Shown here piece after piece: positions 32,862 to 43,067 of a stretch of DNA of 52,676 nt. The translations under genes were made by a program, and so were the position numbers. The notes under the pieces are model-generated. The model was not told where the DNA came from and ran no database searches. It worked only from the letters and a program-made list of their open reading frames with translations. Origin of the DNA: an uncultured Verrucomicrobiota bacterium (GTDB taxonomy: Bacteria; Verrucomicrobiota; Verrucomicrobiia; Verrucomicrobiales; Verrucomicrobiaceae); assembly GCA_903848465.1 (NCBI GenBank), contig CAINGK010000198.1, positions 1-52,676 of the forward strand, given 5' to 3'. Numbering within the stretch: position 1 is the first letter of the stretch; the number at the start of each line of letters is the position of its first letter.

Positions 32862-33458
32862 TCAGGCGAGGCGTGGCTTCACCAGCGTTTCGAGTCGATT
32901 CACGCCACGACGAATACGAGCTTTGATCGTGCCAAGTGGCTCATGCAAACGCTCGGCCACCTCGGCCTGCGTCAGTCCGGTGAAGTAAGTCAGCTCAATG
33001 GCTTCGCGCTGGTCATCGGTGAGCCGGGACACGGCGCTGTGGAGGATGGTGTCACGCTCCTTGAACTCCAGGTTTTCGTGGCCGGAAGGCTCAAACTCGT
33101 ATTGGTCCTTCTTATTCTCCATTTCGAAATCGTCATTGAGGCGGGAACGTCGCTGCTTGGAGCGGATGCGGTCGATGGCTCGGTTGCGGGCCAGAGTCGT
33201 CAGCCAAGTCAGCGGCTTGCCTTTGCGGGGTTCGTAGAGGTGGGCTTTGTTCCACACTTGCACGAGGACTTCCTGCATGACGTCCTCCGTGTCGTGGTGG
33301 TCGTTCAAGACGTTGGAGATCGAGGCGAAAATGAGGCCGCTGTACTTTTTGTAGAAGGTCTGGAAGCTCGCGGAATCGCGTTCCGAGATGCGCTTCAGGA
33401 GGCGAATGTCTTCGACGACATTGGGGTCAACCTCAGGGGAAATTTCAGTCGTGTTCAT
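32862..33458 (-). CDS. RNA polymerase ECF sigma factor
   Basis: A 198-residue sigma-70 family factor with only regions 2 and 4. Region 2 carries 'DTEDVMQEVLVQVWNKAHLY' and the following 'LTWLTTLARNRAIDRIRS'. Region 4 carries 'LTQAEVAERLHEPLGTIKAR' with 'IRRGVNRL', the recognition helix for -35 elements. It resembles the SigK/RpoE-like group. No anti-sigma gene adjoins it: a terminator follows 37 bases on. A candidate promoter lies 27-55 bases upstream of the start. The regulon cannot be inferred. Confidence 0.95.
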   Translation of the reverse strand: MNTTEISPEVDPNVVEDIRLLKRISERDSASFQTFYKKYSGLIFASISNVLNDHHDTEDVMQEVLVQVWNKAHLYEPRKGKPLTWLTTLARNRAIDRIRSKQRRSRLNDDFEMENKKDQYEFEPSGHENLEFKERDTILHSAVSRLTDDQREAIELTYFTGLTQAEVAERLHEPLGTIKARIRRGVNRLETLVKPRLA

Positions 33459-33484
33459 GATGAGTTGAGTGGTCTGACAGGGTC

Positions 33485-33513
33485 AATAATTGCGACAAAC
33501 ACCCTTTCGTCAA
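33485..33513 (-). promoter_or_regulatory. Candidate sigma-70-type promoter of the ECF sigma gene
   Basis: On the minus strand TTGACG (33513-33508), a 17-base spacer and ATTATT (33490-33485), ending 26 bases before the ATG. The -35 is good and the -10 weak. Confidence 0.4.
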
Positions 33514-33528
33514 AGATTTGTTTCGGTT

Positions 33529-33558
33529 TTGTCTAATTTTAAATCGAATCTTGTCTAA
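33529..33558. promoter_or_regulatory. Direct repeat TTGTCTAA, possible operator
   Basis: TTGTCTAA at 33529-33536 and 33551-33558, with start-to-start spacing of 22 bases (two helical turns). A flanking ttcggtt is also repeated. It lies between the divergent ECF sigma and aspS genes, just upstream of the sigma gene's candidate -35. Confidence 0.35.
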
Positions 33559-33744
33559 CTTTTCGGTTCTAACGGCGGCGTTGAAGCCACGACAGATGAG
33601 AGGCGCCTAATAGACCGTTATTCCCATCCCTTTTGCCGAACGGAAGAACGGGGCGGCCATGCCCCCCCACACCGCTCGTTTTGGCCCTGCCTTACCTCTT
33701 GCGTGCAGGCCGAATCCGCCGACTCTACGCGCCCTTTTTCAGCC

Positions 33745-35582
<1,838 letters not shown>

Positions 35583-35583
<1 letters not shown>

Positions 35584-35698
35584 AGTAGCCTTGTTGCTGT
35601 GCAACAAGGAAGCGCTTTCGTCTCGTCCACAGCTCACGGCAGTCTATGAGGGTTGCCGTTGCGGTGCCCTCCCTTGTTCCGCAGGAACAAGGCTACTT
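35583..35698. repeat. REP pair (REPIN) at the 3' end of aspS and of the RAYT gene, 116 bp
   Basis: Starts aagtagcc with a 9-bp hairpin (35589-35609, loop tgt) and ends with a 9-bp hairpin (35672-35692, loop gca) followed by ctactt. The two ends are inverted copies. Both hairpins are preceded, on their own strand, by GTAG, the tetranucleotide known to mark REP hairpins recognised by RAYT proteins. It overlaps the aspS stop at one end and contains the RAYT stop at the other. Confidence 0.92.
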
Positions 35699-36346
35699 GG
35701 GCTTCGCCCAGGCGAGATACTCGCCTTCTTTCAGGCGGGCTTTGAGTGGATTGTTCAGGATGTATTTCCGGAATTTCTCCAGACTCGCAGGCGTGCGCAC
35801 GAGATGATCAAAGCTCTCCCACTGCCAGAACTGGCCAGTGCGTCCGAGAGCCTTGTTGATCTGCATCGCCGTGAAATTCTTCCAGTTTCGGCAAAGCTGC
35901 TTCATATCGCCGCGCCCGGAGATTCCTGCCAGCACATGCACGTGGTTCGGCATCACCACATAGGCCTCAAGAGCATAACGCTCGCCGTCAAAGTGCCTCA
36001 GACTGTCTTCGACAATTTTGCTCAGCTCGGGCCTGCGTAGAACGCATTCGCCATGCCCTTCATCGAGCAGCGCATTCCACCGTGCGGTGAAGAGTTTGTG
36101 AAACTGCAGGCGGTCTCCTTCAGACAACATTTCGAACACCCGCTGCCAGTCCTCCACCGCCGGATCAATGCCACGCGAACTCAGCCATTGGTCACGCTCT
36201 GTTTCCCAGCGATCAAGGGCAGCTTTTGAAATGGAGTCTGCCGTACGCCAGGTGATGAAGTAGAAGGCATTGAACTGCTCCCAGTGTGAAAGATTGCCAT
36301 GGGTGACGTCCGTCATCGCCGCAGGGTCAAAGAAGCGGTACTCCAT
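35693..36346 (-). CDS. REP-associated tyrosine transposase (RAYT, IS200-like)
   Basis: Single-domain Y1 nuclease of the TnpA_REP kind, 217 residues. It has the HUH metal-binding motif MPNHVHVL (His135 and His137), a WQWESFDHLVR segment and the catalytic-tyrosine helix FRKYILNNPLKA (Tyr195), as in transposases that cut REP hairpins at GTAG. All three key residues are present, so it may be active. The ATG at 36346 is chosen because the longer frame would read through the REP hairpin. The stop codon TAG is part of the GTAG of the downstream REP element. Identical-length 116-bp REP pairs flank the gene. Confidence 0.93.
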   Translation of the reverse strand: MEYRFFDPAAMTDVTHGNLSHWEQFNAFYFITWRTADSISKAALDRWETERDQWLSSRGIDPAVEDWQRVFEMLSEGDRLQFHKLFTARWNALLDEGHGECVLRRPELSKIVEDSLRHFDGERYALEAYVVMPNHVHVLAGISGRGDMKQLCRNWKNFTAMQINKALGRTGQFWQWESFDHLVRTPASLEKFRKYILNNPLKARLKEGEYLAWAKPK

Positions 36347-36357
36347 CGCAAAGCGTA

Positions 36358-36473
36358 AAGTAGCCTTGTTGCTGCGCAACAAGGAAGCGTCTTCGCTTCT
36401 TTGAGACTTCACGGTCGTCCATGCGGGTTGCCGTTGCGAAGTCCTCCCTTGTTCCGCAGGAACAAGGCTACTT
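36358..36473. repeat. REP pair (REPIN) upstream of the RAYT gene, 116 bp
   Basis: Same length, orientation and layout as 35583-35698: aagtagcc, hairpin 36364-36384 (loop tgc), inner spacer, hairpin 36447-36467 (loop gca), ctactt. The inner spacers share a gggttgccgttgcg block. It runs over the stop codon of the ECF sigma gene at 36468-36470. Confidence 0.92.
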
Positions 36474-37184
36474 CCGCAGCGCCACCATCAGCGCTTCAAG
36501 CTCTTCGCGCACCGTGTCGGCATCGCTCACGGTTTGCGCGATCTCTGTTTTCACGGCCTCGCGGAAGCGTTTTCGCAGGCGGTGGATCGCCACTTTGACG
36601 GCTTCGATGCTCATGCCGAGTTTGGTGGCCGCTTCGGTTTGAGGTGTTGCATCGGCTTCTGCCGTCAGCCAGGGTTTCAGCGCGTCAAAGTGCGCAGACC
36701 TGCCCTCCTCGCGCATCTCGGACTCCAAACGCACCAGCGCACGAGCGAGCAGCGTCAGAGCCCATTGGCGGTCAAAGGCTGCATCCGGCGCTTCGACACT
36801 CGTGTCGGCGATTTGCAGGCCCGCGCCGGTCGTGTCGGACTCGCCGTCGATCACGGCATGAACCTGGCCACCACCGCGCTTGGCCGCATGATCACGATCA
36901 CGTTGATTGGCGGCGAAACGTTTCAAGACCATGAGCAGGTAGCTGCGGAATTTCCCACGCAAAGGATCGGCTCCATCAATGGTACCGCCCGCGAGCAGCT
37001 TCGCGAAGAAGTCATGCGCCAGATCCCGCGCCACATCCTCCGCACGTCCATCACGCCGCAAAAAGGCAACTACCGGCGCATAATAAGCCTCACACAGTTC
37101 ACTGAGCGCCGCCTTCGCCTGCGTGTCATCGCCACGCGAACGTGAGATGAGCGTCCAGCGGGTGTCGTGGAAGGATGAAGTCAT
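36468..37184 (-). CDS. ECF-type sigma factor coupled to a Ser/Thr kinase
   Basis: A 238-residue sigma factor of the kind found beside eukaryote-like kinases in Planctomycetes and Verrucomicrobia. It starts MTSSFHDTRWTLISRSRGDD, a typical opening. Region 2 includes 'LCEAYYAPVVAFLRRDGRAE' and 'DVARDLAHDFFAKLL'; region 4 includes 'TKLGMSIEAVKVAIHRLRKR'. The ATG (37184) overlaps the kinase stop (ATGA), so translation is coupled. I infer that the kinase senses a membrane or extracytoplasmic signal and controls this factor, perhaps by phosphorylation. The stop codon TAG lies inside a REP element. Confidence 0.9.
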   Translation of the reverse strand: MTSSFHDTRWTLISRSRGDDTQAKAALSELCEAYYAPVVAFLRRDGRAEDVARDLAHDFFAKLLAGGTIDGADPLRGKFRSYLLMVLKRFAANQRDRDHAAKRGGGQVHAVIDGESDTTGAGLQIADTSVEAPDAAFDRQWALTLLARALVRLESEMREEGRSAHFDALKPWLTAEADATPQTEAATKLGMSIEAVKVAIHRLRKRFREAVKTEIAQTVSDADTVREELEALMVALRK

Positions 37185-39562
37185 GATTTGGGTTTGGGCA
37201 ACGCATCCGGCGACAGGTAGGAAAACAGCATTTTCCCGACAATCTTGTCCCATGGCATGAAGAACTCATCGGGACGGCCGCCGCGCTTAAGTTGCAGGCC
37301 TTTGGCTTCGACGCTGACAATGCGAGCAATCCAGTAATGGCCGCCCTCATTCAGGAAGACGATGAGATTGCCGGCCGCGAAGCCGGTGTTGAGGCGTGAG
37401 ACAAACCAGTGGCTGTCCTTGGCGACACCGGGCTCGCTGTCTTGAGCGATTTTCACCGCCATGACGATGAACGTGCGGACGAACATCGCGATGACGAGGC
37501 CGACGACAGCCTGCCCGCCCCAGGATGCCATGCGGCTGCTTTTGCGTGCTCCGCCATTCAGCGGATGCTGGCGCATCCACCACAGCGTCGAAACCACCGA
37601 GGCAGCAACACCGACCAGCGTGAGCGTGATGGCGGCCCAAGAGTAAGCGTCCTGATGGCGCGGCAGTTGATAAAAGCCGGCGATGCCCGCGGCGATAACG
37701 GCGAGCGACCAGGAAAAGAGGTGTCTGCCAAATACGGCGTTCACGTCATACCAGCGTTCATCGGAAACGAAGGTCGAGGGCAGGCGCACGCCATAAAAGG
37801 AGTTCATCGGCACCAGGCGGAGCCAGAGCGGCAGGCTGACCATTGAAAGCACGAACCCCACGAATTCGATGGCAGACGCGATGAAGATTTGCGCGGTCAC
37901 TCCAGTCTGTCCTGCATGAGACCAATGGCGTGTCATCCAGGTGAACGCCAAAAATAGCAGGACCGCCACAGGAAGAATCCAGAGCACGCGGGACGGGCGT
38001 TCATACCATGCTGTAACACACTGCTCACCGCCCTGCGCCTCAAATTCGAGCTGCCTGCGCGCCCACCATGGCACCAAAAAGGAAGGCATCATTATCGGAA
38101 GCCAGATCCAGGCCGTCAGGAAGGCGCATTGACGTGTGATGCGCACCAGCCATTGCAGCATCCCAGGCATCTCCTCCAGACTCTTGACTACATGAGGCGC
38201 ATGGACTTGATCGCCCAGGCCGCTCACCAGCGCGAACACCTGCCCGCCATACGCATGCACACCTGCCGCGATGCCGCCCACCGCATGCCAGCCCAAGGCC
38301 AAGCCGCCGGAAGCTAACAAGCCCACGCTTATGGCCCCATAAGCAAGCAACAAGCCGAGCGCAATAGCGCCCCAAGAAACCAAACCTATGCTCAGGCCGC
38401 CGAATGAGAAAACCCCCACGGCCATGCCACCACAGGCGAACAACCCACGCGCGTACCCCCCACAGGCAAACACACCGACTGCACGTTCTCCAAAAGCAAA
38501 GAAGCCGCGCGCGGTGCGCTTGCGACCCGTGGAGGGATCACTGCCCGAGGTGACATGCAGCAACGGCATGCCAAACAGCGTGCGCTTGGACTTGTACTCA
38601 TAGCTGTTGAACTGCATGGCCAAAGAGCGCTGCATTGGGGCAGGCATGGACGCCACACCCTCGATCTGCGTTTTAAACTCACCCGCGCTCTGCTGGCGCA
38701 TCGCGCGATCTTTGGCCAGCGCACGGAAGACGACCTCGTCCATGTTGCCGTTGACGTCCGATCTTTCGGACGGCGCAGCAAAGCGGCCCAGCGGCAGCTC
38801 GCCGGTGAGCATCTCATAGAAGACCACGCCGAGGCTGTAGATGTCCGCACGATGATCCACGCTGGCTGGCTGCTCGATCTGCTCCGGCGCCATGTAGGGA
38901 GCAGTGCCGAGCTTCGCTCCGCTTTGCGTGAGCATCATGCCACCGTCGCTGTCCTCATTGAGAATCTTGGCAATGCCGAAGTCGGCGATCTTCACTTTGC
39001 CCTTCGTATCGAGCAGGATGTTCTCCGGTTTGATGTCGCGGTGCAGGACTCCCTGGCTGTGGGCATATTGCAGGGCTTCACACATCACAGGAATGATGTT
39101 CAGCGCCTGCTCAGGCGTAAAGCGGCCCGCGCGCATGGCCTGGCGCAGGTTCACCCCATCGACGTATTCCATGATGAGGAAGCAGAAGCCGCCGCTCTCA
39201 CCAAAGTCATGCACGGTGACGATGTTGGGATGGCTGAGCCGTGCGAGCACGCGCCCCTCACGGGTGAAGCGCTCTGCAAAGCCCGGCGTGGCCGCGAGCG
39301 ACTTGGGCAGCACTTTGAGTGCGACGATGCGATCCAGCTTTGGCTGCCGCGCACGAAACACCGCGCTCATGCCGCCGTGGCCGATGAGATCGAGGATTTC
39401 GAGATCGGGAAACGCGGCGGCGATTTCCGCCAGTGACGGCAGATCGCGCGGAGTGAGCGGCAGCGTGTCTGCGCCGCCGTCCGTCGGCATGGCGGCAGCG
39501 GCCATCAGGTCGGCAGGGTTCAGTCCGTGGAAGGGATCGGGGGAAGGCGTGGAAGAGTCCAT
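37181..39562 (-). CDS. Membrane Ser/Thr protein kinase with SdpI-like and signal-peptidase-like regions
   Basis: A 793-residue eukaryote-like kinase. Kinase domain (about 54-320): glycine loop IGHGGMSAVF (60-69), Lys83, catalytic HRDIKPEN (174-181), DFG at 194-196, and activation-segment GTAPYMAPEQ. A long membrane region follows, with Ala/Gly repeats such as GLFACGGMAVGVFSFGGLSI and several helices (about 375-600). It then has an SdpI-like segment 'NSFYGVRLPSTFVSDERWYD' and a last region 'VIAMFVRTFIVMAVKI', 'GNLIVFLNEGGHYWIARIV' that recalls S26 signal peptidases but without the catalytic Ser-Met-x-Pro motif. The ATG at 39562 is chosen over an in-frame ATG at 39637. It overlaps the sigma factor gene by 4 bases. 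Confidence 0.92.
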   Translation of the reverse strand: MDSSTPSPDPFHGLNPADLMAAAAMPTDGGADTLPLTPRDLPSLAEIAAAFPDLEILDLIGHGGMSAVFRARQPKLDRIVALKVLPKSLAATPGFAERFTREGRVLARLSHPNIVTVHDFGESGGFCFLIMEYVDGVNLRQAMRAGRFTPEQALNIIPVMCEALQYAHSQGVLHRDIKPENILLDTKGKVKIADFGIAKILNEDSDGGMMLTQSGAKLGTAPYMAPEQIEQPASVDHRADIYSLGVVFYEMLTGELPLGRFAAPSERSDVNGNMDEVVFRALAKDRAMRQQSAGEFKTQIEGVASMPAPMQRSLAMQFNSYEYKSKRTLFGMPLLHVTSGSDPSTGRKRTARGFFAFGERAVGVFACGGYARGLFACGGMAVGVFSFGGLSIGLVSWGAIALGLLLAYGAISVGLLASGGLALGWHAVGGIAAGVHAYGGQVFALVSGLGDQVHAPHVVKSLEEMPGMLQWLVRITRQCAFLTAWIWLPIMMPSFLVPWWARRQLEFEAQGGEQCVTAWYERPSRVLWILPVAVLLFLAFTWMTRHWSHAGQTGVTAQIFIASAIEFVGFVLSMVSLPLWLRLVPMNSFYGVRLPSTFVSDERWYDVNAVFGRHLFSWSLAVIAAGIAGFYQLPRHQDAYSWAAITLTLVGVAASVVSTLWWMRQHPLNGGARKSSRMASWGGQAVVGLVIAMFVRTFIVMAVKIAQDSEPGVAKDSHWFVSRLNTGFAAGNLIVFLNEGGHYWIARIVSVEAKGLQLKRGGRPDEFFMPWDKIVGKMLFSYLSPDALPKPKS

Positions 39563-39654
39563 GATACCTGCTGCATGGGGAATGTGGCGGCAGAGGTTAC
39601 ACAAGATCATGAAGACCTGGCCAGAAACTTCATCCAAGGGCGTGGAATCCTTTC

Positions 39655-39683
39655 TTGCGAAAAGGAGTCAACTCCGTCACACT
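39655..39683 (+). promoter_or_regulatory. Candidate galM promoter
   Basis: TTGCGA (39655-39660), a 17-base spacer, then CACACT (39678-39683) followed by CGCC; the ATG is at 39711. Layout matches the candidate before the aminotransferase gene. Confidence 0.42.
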
Positions 39684-39710
39684 CGCCCTCCAACTTCCCC
39701 AACCACAACC

Positions 39711-40814
39711 ATGCGCCGTCACGCGCTGCCCACCCTTTTCCTGCTACTCATGTCGATCTCCGGTTCGTCACCTGCTGCCAGCGTCGAATCTCTCGTTTGG
39801 GGGAAAACCCCGGCGGGTGAAGAGGTGAAGCTTTTTACGCTGAAGAACGCGAAGGGCATGGAAGTCAGGGTCACCAACTGGGGTGCCTACATCGTCGCGC
39901 TCAAAGTGGCGGACAAAAACGGCAAGTTTGCGGATGTAACCCTGGGCTTCGACACGCTGGACGGTTACCTCGGCAAAAACCCCTTCTTCGGCTGCATCGC
40001 GGGCCGTTATGCCAACCGCATCGGCCATGCCGTCTTCAAGCTCGATGGCGTGGAATACAAGGTGACGGCCAATTCGGGCAAACACCAGCTCCATGGCGGC
40101 ATGGAAGGCTTCGACAAAAAACTCTGGTCGGCCAAAGAGATCCCCAATGGCGTGGCGCTCAGTTACACCAGTCCCGATGGCGAGGAAGGCTACCCAGGCA
40201 CGCTGAAGAGCACGGTGACCTACACGCTGACCGAAGACAACGGCCTGCAGATCGACTACCACGCCACCACGGACAAACCCACCGTGCTGAACCTGACCAA
40301 CCACGCCTACTTCAATCTGGCCGGTGAAGGCAGCGGCGACATTCTGGGGCACCAGCTGACGATTCCGACGGATCAAATCACCGCCACGGATGACGACCTC
40401 ATCCCCACGGGAGAGATTGCCAGCATCAAGGGCACACCGCTGGACTTCACCAGCCCGCACGCGATTGGCGAACGCATTGGCGCAGATTGCAAAGCTCTCA
40501 TCCAGGGCATCGGCTACGATCACAACTACGTCCTGTCTGGCAGCGGCCTGAAACTGGCCGCCACGGTGAAGGATCCCGCCAGCGGCCGGGTGATGACCGT
40601 GCGCACCACCGAGCCCGGCGTGCAGCTTTACACCGGCAATCACCTCAACGGGGTGCCGGGCAAAGGGGGGCATATTTATGCAAAGCGTCATGGCTTCTGT
40701 CTTGAAACGCAGCATTATCCCGACAGTCCGAATCATCCTTCCTTCCCCAGCGTGATCCTGCGCCCGGGTGAAACTTTCCTAAGCACCACGATTTACCAGT
40801 TTTCCGCCGAGTGA
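39711..40814 (+). CDS. galM: Aldose 1-epimerase (galactose mutarotase), exported
   Basis: Interconverts alpha and beta anomers of galactose or glucose. It has 367 residues. A signal peptide (MRRHALPTLFLLLMSISGSSPAAS) suggests a periplasmic form, as in several environmental bacteria. Family motifs: GCIAGRYANRIGHAVF, KHQLHGG, NLTNHAYFNLAG with the catalytic His198, and FCLETQHYPDSPNHPSFPS with the catalytic Glu. The ATG at 39711 is chosen for its signal peptide; the frame is open far upstream, antisense to the kinase. Its stop overlaps the GTG start of the phosphatase gene (GTGA), indicating coupled translation. Confidence 0.96.
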   Translation: MRRHALPTLFLLLMSISGSSPAASVESLVWGKTPAGEEVKLFTLKNAKGMEVRVTNWGAYIVALKVADKNGKFADVTLGFDTLDGYLGKNPFFGCIAGRYANRIGHAVFKLDGVEYKVTANSGKHQLHGGMEGFDKKLWSAKEIPNGVALSYTSPDGEEGYPGTLKSTVTYTLTEDNGLQIDYHATTDKPTVLNLTNHAYFNLAGEGSGDILGHQLTIPTDQITATDDDLIPTGEIASIKGTPLDFTSPHAIGERIGADCKALIQGIGYDHNYVLSGSGLKLAATVKDPASGRVMTVRTTEPGVQLYTGNHLNGVPGKGGHIYAKRHGFCLETQHYPDSPNHPSFPSVILRPGETFLSTTIYQFSAE

Positions 40815-41644
40815 GCGCCACCACCACCGTCCTGACCGATCGAGTCCCCCTGTTTGAAACCGAGCCACCTGCTTTTATTCAGGAGCAGGATTTTGCCGCG
40901 AGGCAGTATCGAGGTCGTCGCGACAACCAGGAAGACTACTATGCCTTTGCCGACGCCGCGGAGCCCGAGGAGCGCAGCCTTGAGCGCCTGCTGCTGGTCA
41001 TTGGCGATGGTCTCGGTGCCCACGCAGGTGGCAGCGTGGCCAGCTACATCGGGGTGAACGCCTTTGTGCGCGCCTACCATAAGCAGGACGGTCCGCATTC
41101 ATGGAAGCTCAAGCATGCCGTTGAAACGGCGAATGAAACCCTGGGCATCATCACCAGCCGCATGCCGAGTGTGGCCCCCCCCATGGGCACCACCATGGTG
41201 GGTGTGCTCATCACGCCGAAGACGATGGAATGGATCAGTGTGGGCGATTCGCCGCTCTTCCTCTTCCGCGATGGCGAATTGATCCGCCTCAATGCCGACC
41301 ACAGCCTTTCTCCGATCATTGACGCCCGTGCTGACCGTGGCGAGATCACCCGTGAGGAAGCCGAAAATCATCCTGACCGCCACACGCTCCAGGCCGCCCT
41401 GCTGGGCATGCCGCTGGCAATGATCGACACTCCCGCAGAGCCCTGGACCCTGAAAAAAGGCGACATCGTCATCGCGGCGAGCGACGGCATCTTCACGCTC
41501 ACCCACAAGGCGCTCGAGGAACTGCTCAGCTTTGGCAAGCACACCACGGCGGACAAGATCGCCGATGCGATCATCTTCGCGATTCGCCGCATCAACAACG
41601 ACCGTCAGGACAACACGACGGTCGGTGTGGTCAAGATCGGGTAA
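40811..41644 (+). CDS. PP2C-family Ser/Thr protein phosphatase
   Basis: A 277-residue cytosolic phosphatase of the PPM/PP2C family. Metal-binding motifs are present in order: RRDNQEDYY, IGDGLGAHAGG, GTTMVGVLI, GDSPLFLF, a SDGIFT segment and the final RQDNTTVGVVKIG. It starts at GTG (40811), overlapping the galM stop. It is a natural counterpart for the Ser/Thr kinase encoded a few kilobases away on the other strand, although that pairing is an inference. The region after it carries a tail-to-tail REP pair. Confidence 0.92.
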   Translation: MSATTTVLTDRVPLFETEPPAFIQEQDFAARQYRGRRDNQEDYYAFADAAEPEERSLERLLLVIGDGLGAHAGGSVASYIGVNAFVRAYHKQDGPHSWKLKHAVETANETLGIITSRMPSVAPPMGTTMVGVLITPKTMEWISVGDSPLFLFRDGELIRLNADHSLSPIIDARADRGEITREEAENHPDRHTLQAALLGMPLAMIDTPAEPWTLKKGDIVIAASDGIFTLTHKALEELLSFGKHTTADKIADAIIFAIRRINNDRQDNTTVGVVKIG

Positions 41645-41747
41645 GATGAGACTGGAGGCATGCCGGAGCCGCGTTGCGGCAGGTCAAACCCGTCCAGTAA
41701 AACCGTGCCAATGGCTTCGGCACCTGATCGGCTTGGCGTTGGCGCTC

Positions 41748-41825
41748 CTCAGTTCCACAGGAACTGAGCTACTTTGGGCTGCCGCCCTTGGCGAAGCAAA
41801 GTAGCCTTGTTCCTGCGGAACAAGG
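41748..41825. repeat. Tail-to-tail REP pair
   Basis: Hairpin ctcagttcc/ggaactgag (41748-41768) followed by ctacttt, then aaagtag and hairpin ccttgttcc/ggaacaagg (41805-41825). Here the GTAG tails point inward, the opposite of the 116-bp pairs. It lies in the 249-base gap between convergent genes; nothing else is recognised in 41645-41893. Confidence 0.8.
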
Positions 41826-41893
41826 AAAGCGTTGATTTAAGCAAACGCACCCTGACGACCAAACCCGCCGTCCAGGAAAGATTGGTGCCCCGA

Positions 41894-42934
41894 TCAGGCA
41901 ATGCCGAGTTCCTGTTTCACGATGCCGACACCAGCCACCATGCTGGCGAGCTTCTTCTTTGCGGCCCAGCGTGCGGTCTGACTGAGGCCGCAGTCCGGGG
42001 CGAATACGAGCTTGTCAGCTGGTGCATGCTTCAAGCAGGCGCGCACCGCATCCGCGATCTGCTCCGGCGTTTCAATGTGGTAGCTTTTCACGTCAATGAT
42101 GCCGACGGCGACGTCGTAGCACTCGGCCATCGGCTTGATGACCTCCAGCTCGGCGTATTCGCGGTTTGCCATCTCCACATGCACTTCGTCGCAGTGAAGA
42201 TCGAGGAAGGCGGGGAACAGTGGCGCGTATTTGCGCCAGCCGACGGGGTGGCCTTTGAAATTGCCAAAGCAGAGGTGCGTGCAGATGCGTGCCTTGCCGT
42301 AGCCGCTGCTCACGGTGCGGTTGAAGATGTCCACGAAGCGCTTGGTGTCCTCGCGGTAGCCGTAGCAACTCATGCTGGGCTCATCGACGCAAATCTCCTC
42401 CGCGCCCGCCGCCACGAGACTGGCGATCTCCTGGTTCACGATGGGCAGGAGCGCTTCGGTGATGGCGTAGCGGTCTTTGTATTGAGCATTCGGCGCCAGC
42501 CGTCCGCTGAGCGTGTAGGGTCCGGGTACGGAGACCTTCAAGCACTTGCCGGTATGCGCGGCCAGACGCTGCAGACGTTCAAACTCCTCCACTACGCCCA
42601 GCCCACGCGGCGCACGCAGTTCGCCGACGATCTCGTGTTTGCCACGCTGATCATGCGCCGGCGGTCCAAAGCGGCGCGGGCTGGCCGGTTCGAGCGCGAT
42701 GCCCTCGATGAAACCATAGAAGGACAGATTGAAATCAAACCGTGTCTGCTCGCCATCGGTGATGACATCCAGCCCTGAAGCAATTTGATCCTGAATGGCC
42801 ACCTGGGCCGCGTCATCCTGCATTTCGGCGATGTCAGCGCTGCCGAATTCGGCGAGATGCCGTGCCGAAAACTCCAGCCAGCCGGGAAAGGGATAACTGC
42901 CGATGACGGAGGTGCGGAGCGGTTGGGATTGCAT
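41894..42934 (-). CDS. Cobalamin-independent methionine synthase-like protein (MetE C-terminal domain)
   Basis: A 346-residue stand-alone homologue of the MetE catalytic barrel, which transfers a methyl group to a thiol through zinc. Zinc ligands are visible: THLC (His220, Cys222), HVEMANRE (Glu254) and PDCGLSQ (Cys315), the MetE arrangement. It opens TSVIGSYPFPGWL. Short proteins of this kind act in methionine synthesis from other methyl donors or on other thiols, so the exact reaction is open. The gene reads in the same direction as the SIS gene upstream, with 133 bases between; that gap could hold a regulatory leader but I recognised no known riboswitch. Confidence 0.88.
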   Translation of the reverse strand: MQSQPLRTSVIGSYPFPGWLEFSARHLAEFGSADIAEMQDDAAQVAIQDQIASGLDVITDGEQTRFDFNLSFYGFIEGIALEPASPRRFGPPAHDQRGKHEIVGELRAPRGLGVVEEFERLQRLAAHTGKCLKVSVPGPYTLSGRLAPNAQYKDRYAITEALLPIVNQEIASLVAAGAEEICVDEPSMSCYGYREDTKRFVDIFNRTVSSGYGKARICTHLCFGNFKGHPVGWRKYAPLFPAFLDLHCDEVHVEMANREYAELEVIKPMAECYDVAVGIIDVKSYHIETPEQIADAVRACLKHAPADKLVFAPDCGLSQTARWAAKKKLASMVAGVGIVKQELGIA

Positions 42935-43067
42935 GATGTGGTGAGTTTATGCGTGAGCGGTATTTATCACCAAGTCCAAGCCGCAAAGGACAACCGATGC
43001 GGCGGGAAGGTGCAATGATCACATCGGGTGTCGCCGCAGTTTTATGTCACCGAAGCAACTCCACAAT

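Noticed and set aside
42935..43067. Possible riboswitch before the MetE-like gene
   Set aside because: The gap contains short GC stems, but I could not match the conserved core of cobalamin, SAM or SAH riboswitches.
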